From contig NZ_CP059572.1 in NCBI RefSeq assembly GCF_019175365.1, forward strand, positions 3,100,001 through 3,164,000: DNA of 64,000 nt. Direction: 5' to 3'. This document shows, piece after piece, positions 60,994-64,000 of the stretch (its first letter is position 1; every line of letters starts with the position of its first letter). Both the position numbers and the translations under genes were made by a program. The stretch is from Actinomadura graeca (GTDB lineage Bacteria > Actinomycetota > Actinomycetes > Streptosporangiales > Streptosporangiaceae). The notes under the pieces were generated by a model. It made no database searches. It was not told the origin of the DNA and saw nothing but the letters and a program-made list of their open reading frames with translations.

Positions 60994-62490
60994 GTGCCCA
61001 AGTGGAGGGCCCTGCAACCCAATGACTGGGAGACGGTGGGCCCGTACCGTCTCGAAGGCCGTCTCGGCGCGGGCGGTCAGGGAACGGTCTACGTCGGCAG
61101 CGCCGCGCCGGGGCCGCGGGTGGCGATCAAGTTACTGCACCCCCACCTCGTCGTGGACGAGCGGGCCCGCGCCCGTTTCCTCAGCGAGGTCGACATCGCC
61201 AAGAGGGTCGCTCCCTTCTGCACGGCGCAGGTGCTCGACAGCGGCATCGAGAACGAGCAGCCCTACATCGTCAGCGAGTTCGTGGACGGGCCGTCGCTCC
61301 AGGTGTCGGTCCAGGGCGGCGGGGCGCGCGGCGGCGCGGCGCTGGAGCGGCTGGCGCTCAACACCGCCACGGCGCTCGCCGCGATCCACCAGGCGGGCGT
61401 CGTCCACCGGGACTTCAAGCCGGGCAACGTCCTGCTCGGCCCGGACGGCCCGGTGGTGATCGACTTCGGGCTCGCGCGGGCGCTGGACGCCACCCTGTCG
61501 ATCATCACGAGCCAGGCCGTCGGCAGCCCCGGCTACATGGCGCCCGAGCAGATCGCGGGCGACCAGGTCGGCCCGGCGGCCGACCTGTTCGCCTGGGGCG
61601 CGACGATGGTCTTCGCCGCCACCGGGAAGCGGGCGTTCTACGGCGAGTCGATCCCCGCGGTCATGCAGTCGATCCTGCACGAGGAGCCGAACCTGGACGC
61701 CCTGGACGGCCGTCTCGGCGGCATCGTCCGCGGCTGCCTGGCCAAGGACCCGGCGCTGCGCCCGACCGCCGCCGAGGTCGGGGAGCGACTGCGGGCGCTG
61801 ACGGGCCCGGCGTGGCAGGTCGGGACGCCGCGGGCGACCGCACACGAGAGCGCGGAACACCCGACGGGGCCCGGCGGCCCAGAACAGCAGCCGACGGAAC
61901 ACGGCGGGCCGGGGCAGCCGACGGAACACGGCGGGCCAGAGGGCCCGGCGAAGGCCGACCACGGGCGCCGCCGTGCCGTGCTCGCCGTCCGCGCCGCGGG
62001 CGCCGCCCTCGCCCTGGCCACGCTCCTGGGTGCCGGGTACGCCGTCCTCGTCGCCGACCGGGGCGGGGACTCCTCCGCCTCGACCGACTTCTGGGGCCCG
62101 TCGCCCCGCGGCCCGGCCTCGCCGGGCCGGTCCGCGACCGCGAGGGCCGGTCCGCCCGCCAGGTCCCCGGCGGCGCCGTCGGCCGGCGCGGGCAAGCGGG
62201 ACACGGGGAAGCGGGAGTCCCCGCGGCCGGCCGTGTCCCGGACGCCGACGCCCCAGGCGAGCAACGGGGAGCCGCGCTCCTCGGCCCCGAAGGTGCTCGG
62301 ACGGGTGTCCTCCGACGACGTGCACCGCTACTGCCTCGCCCAGGGGTACTCCGAAAGCGGTGGCAGCGAGGGCAACTTCTGGTGCTACAAACCCGGCGGA
62401 ATGCACGTGAACCTGGCGAACGTCTGCCGGTGGGCCTATCCGGGCCACCGCAACGTCAGTGCCGTCGGGACGACGTGCAAGACGTCCTGA
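60994..62490 (+). CDS. Membrane Ser/Thr protein kinase with Cys-containing ectodomain (498 aa)
   Basis: The kinase domain spans about residues 15-270: GRLGAGGQGTVYVG (glycine loop), VAIKLL (Lys), VHRDFKPGNVLL (catalytic loop), VIDFGLARAL (DFG), YMAPEQIAG and DPALRPTAAEV. An unstructured part with repeated PTEHGGPG follows, then a membrane helix near 325-350 (VLAVRAAGAALALATLLGAGYAVLV). Outside the membrane is a Pro/Ser/Arg linker and a ~60-residue module with Cys residues in HRYCLAQGY, NFWCYKPGG, ANVCRWAYPG and TTCKTS, likely two disulfides. GTG start at 60994. The ectodomain may sense a wall component, as PknB-type kinases do, but no PASTA domain is present. Confidence 0.93.
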   Translation: MPKWRALQPNDWETVGPYRLEGRLGAGGQGTVYVGSAAPGPRVAIKLLHPHLVVDERARARFLSEVDIAKRVAPFCTAQVLDSGIENEQPYIVSEFVDGPSLQVSVQGGGARGGAALERLALNTATALAAIHQAGVVHRDFKPGNVLLGPDGPVVIDFGLARALDATLSIITSQAVGSPGYMAPEQIAGDQVGPAADLFAWGATMVFAATGKRAFYGESIPAVMQSILHEEPNLDALDGRLGGIVRGCLAKDPALRPTAAEVGERLRALTGPAWQVGTPRATAHESAEHPTGPGGPEQQPTEHGGPGQPTEHGGPEGPAKADHGRRRAVLAVRAAGAALALATLLGAGYAVLVADRGGDSSASTDFWGPSPRGPASPGRSATARAGPPARSPAAPSAGAGKRDTGKRESPRPAVSRTPTPQASNGEPRSSAPKVLGRVSSDDVHRYCLAQGYSESGGSEGNFWCYKPGGMHVNLANVCRWAYPGHRNVSAVGTTCKTS

Positions 62491-62525
62491 CCTCGCACGA
62501 CCGGCTTTCTGATAGCGCCCCGCCC

Positions 62526-62548
62526 GCGATGTCACGAGTGGACATCGC
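62526..62548. terminator. Hairpin between kinase and beta-lactamase genes
   Basis: GCGATGTC (62526-62533) and GACATCGC (62541-62548) pair perfectly across a 7-base loop; one more C-G pair extends the stem. It lies 35 bases after the kinase stop and 27 before the beta-lactamase start, so it likely ends the kinase transcript. No T run follows. Confidence 0.5.
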
Positions 62549-62574
62549 GCGCGGGCCTCTGCTGTGCTCCTCCC

Positions 62575-63516
62575 ATGCGCAGATCAGCTCGGCTCAGGAC
62601 GCTCCTCGGCCCGGTCACGCTCGCGGCCTCCCTGGGGCTCGGCCTCTCCGGGTGCGGCTCCTCGCCCGCCCCGGCCGTCCCGCGGAGCGCGGCGTCCCAC
62701 CTGACCGCGCAGGACTCCGTCGCCCTGAGACTGGGCGAGCTGGAGCGGTCGTACAAGGGACGCGTCGGGGCGTTCGCGCTCGACACCGGGAGCGGCCGGG
62801 CCGTCGCGTACCGGGCGGCCGAGCGGTTCCCGTTCACGTCCACGTTCAAGGCGATGGCCTGCGGCGCGATCCTGCGCAAGGCCCGCCGGTCCGACCCCGG
62901 GCTGCTCGACCGGCGCCTGCGCTGGACGAAGGACGACCTGCTCCCGAACTCCCCGGTCACCGGCGAGCACGTCGAGGACGGCCTCACCGTCGCCGAGCTG
63001 TGCCACGCGGCCGTCACCCGCAGCGACAACACCGCCGCGAACGTCCTCCTCGGGCAGATCGGCGGACCGGCGGGGCTGACCCGCTTCCTGCGCTCGCTCA
63101 ACGACCCGGTGTCCAGGCTCGACCGGTACGAGACCGACCTCAACCTCTGGAGGCCCGGCCAGGAACGCGACACCACCACGCCCGCCACCGTGGGCCGTGA
63201 CCTGGCGGCCCTCACCACCGGCCGGGCGCTGGCGCCGCCGGACCGGGCGCGGCTGGACGGCTGGCTGCGCGCCAGTACCACCGGCGGTGCGCGCATCCGC
63301 GCCGGTGTCCCCCGGGGCTGGGCCGTCGGCGACAAGACCGGCACGGGCTCGACCTACGGCACCGCCGCCGACATCGCCGTCGTCACACCCCCGCACCACG
63401 CGCCGCTGATCATCGCCATCTACACCAACCGGGATGACGCCCAGGGCCAAGCGGACGAATCCGTCATCGCGCGCACCACGTCCATCCTCGTCGACGGCCT
63501 GGGCCCGATCCGCTGA
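62575..63516 (+). CDS. Class A beta-lactamase, lipoprotein (313 aa)
   Basis: The signal peptide ends with a lipobox (LGLSGC), so a membrane-anchored lipoprotein is expected. All class A motifs are visible: FTSTFKAMACG (Ser and Lys of SxxK), SDN in VTRSDNTAA, the Glu in YETDLN (RYETDLNLW), and KTG in GDKTGTGSTYG. It hydrolyses beta-lactam rings outside the cell, or is one of the class A proteins of unknown spectrum found in many actinomycetes. The ATG at 62575 starts MRRSARLRTLLGP. No regulator of the BlaI type is adjacent. Confidence 0.95.
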   Translation: MRRSARLRTLLGPVTLAASLGLGLSGCGSSPAPAVPRSAASHLTAQDSVALRLGELERSYKGRVGAFALDTGSGRAVAYRAAERFPFTSTFKAMACGAILRKARRSDPGLLDRRLRWTKDDLLPNSPVTGEHVEDGLTVAELCHAAVTRSDNTAANVLLGQIGGPAGLTRFLRSLNDPVSRLDRYETDLNLWRPGQERDTTTPATVGRDLAALTTGRALAPPDRARLDGWLRASTTGGARIRAGVPRGWAVGDKTGTGSTYGTAADIAVVTPPHHAPLIIAIYTNRDDAQGQADESVIARTTSILVDGLGPIR

Positions 63517-63522
63517 CACCGC

Positions 63523-64000
63523 TCAGAGTTTGCAGGACAGCGAGGTGATGTCCGCTTCCTTGGGCTTGAATTGGCTCTCGAAGTCGCCCTTGCTGGTGTC
63601 GCCGCCCGGATACGCCTTGGCGGCCTGGGGAAGCTGGGTCTGGAAGACGCCCCGCCACTTCTCCCTCAGGAAGAGCCGGATCTTCTCGTTGAGCTTGAGG
63701 CAATCGTCGTGATGTCCGGCGAGGAATCCCACGCCGTAGTACTGGAGCTGGCCGAAAGTGCCGGGCAGCACCACCCGGTAGCGCCCCGGGTTGGCCTGGA
63801 GGAAGCCGTACAGGATGAGCGTGTCGTTGAACACCGCGTCCGCGTTGTGCTTGTCCATCTCGGCTGTGCACGCCGTGGTGGTCGGCTTCCGCGTCCCCAT
63901 TCTCGCCCCGGGGATGTCGACCTCCGATCCGGTGGTGCTGCCCACCGTGCAGACGCTCTTGTTCCGCACGGATGCGAGGCCGGTGATGCGGTGGTCGCCG
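63523..64000 (-). CDS. Extracellular solute-binding protein, C-terminal part (runs off window)
   Basis: The frame is open to the window edge and ends at 63523. The sequence RNKSVCTVGSTTGSEV, CTAEMDKHNADAVFNDTLILYGFL, GVGFLAGHHDDCLKLNEKIRLFLREKWRGVF and LSCKL is the second half of a glutamate/polar amino-acid type solute-binding protein (SBP_bac_3), with VGSTTGS and the hinge-like DAVFNDTLILYG. The rest, including the signal peptide, is outside the window. Similar proteins in actinomycetes can be fused to other domains or sit near Ser/Thr kinases, so this may not be a stand-alone transporter component. It converges with the beta-lactamase gene. Confidence 0.82.
   Translation of the reverse strand, partial: GDHRITGLASVRNKSVCTVGSTTGSEVDIPGARMGTRKPTTTACTAEMDKHNADAVFNDTLILYGFLQANPGRYRVVLPGTFGQLQYYGVGFLAGHHDDCLKLNEKIRLFLREKWRGVFQTQLPQAAKAYPGGDTSKGDFESQFKPKEADITSLSCKL

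Overview
The window is very GC-rich, uses many GTG starts and ATGA/GTGA stop-start overlaps, and carries a SARP regulator, SAV2177/DUF574-type methyltransferases, a PPOX-type F420-dependent oxidoreductase and a eukaryotic-type Ser/Thr kinase. This points to a filamentous actinomycete; an Actinomadura or Streptosporangiales relative is my inference. About the first 39 kb is a secondary-metabolite locus, and the remaining 25 kb looks like ordinary accessory or core chromosome.

Region A (1-21248, almost all minus strand) is a lipid-primed PKS-NRPS set. A fatty acyl-AMP ligase with a fused ACP is split into two reading frames near 15047. It is followed by a PKS module (KS-AT-DH-KR-ACP) and an NRPS module (heterocyclisation-A-PCP) whose A domain carries the full cysteine code DLYNLSLIW. 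The NRPS ends in an unusual nucleotide-binding domain resembling cyanobacterial acyl-ACP reductase. A type II thioesterase, two acyl-CoA dehydrogenases and an MMPL/RND exporter (cut by the window edge) follow. Upstream lie two long acyl-CoA-dehydrogenase-like proteins, one with a single-base frameshift, and a TetR regulator divergent from a siderophore-interacting-type flavoprotein.

Region B (22114-26350) is a compact cassette of FAAL, two membrane fatty-acid desaturases and an ACP, the gene set known from terminal-alkyne and polyyne formation (JamABC type).

Region C (26420-39198) is a type II aromatic PKS locus: KS-alpha, an atypical KS-beta with Glu at the position of the usual Gln, ACP, SRPBCC cyclase, cupin, two ABM-fold proteins, TcmI-type cyclase, FAD hydroxylase, three methyltransferases, a MarR regulator, a DoxX membrane protein and a SARP-ATPase regulator. 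Three copies of a TAG-N10-CTA motif containing TTG lie in the marR promoter, the divergent promoter at 31.47 kb and the promoter of the 36.8 kb operon, suggesting one MarR regulon. A perfect 22-bp palindrome separates regions B and C.

Region D (39530-64000) holds unrelated units: a SAV2177 methyltransferase and a DUF5753 regulator with a small divergent gene; hemerythrin and ferritin-like genes; a CheR-PAS/CheB pair without a visible receptor; a Tat-exported amidase; a complete ribose operon (lacI-rbsK-rbsD-rbsB-rbsA-rbsC) ending in a secreted nucleoside hydrolase, with tandem operators upstream of lacI; a haloacetate-dehalogenase-like hydrolase; a second SAV2177 methyltransferase; a membrane Ser/Thr kinase; a class A beta-lactamase lipoprotein; and the end of a solute-binding protein. 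No rRNA, tRNA, CRISPR array, insertion sequence or integrase was seen.
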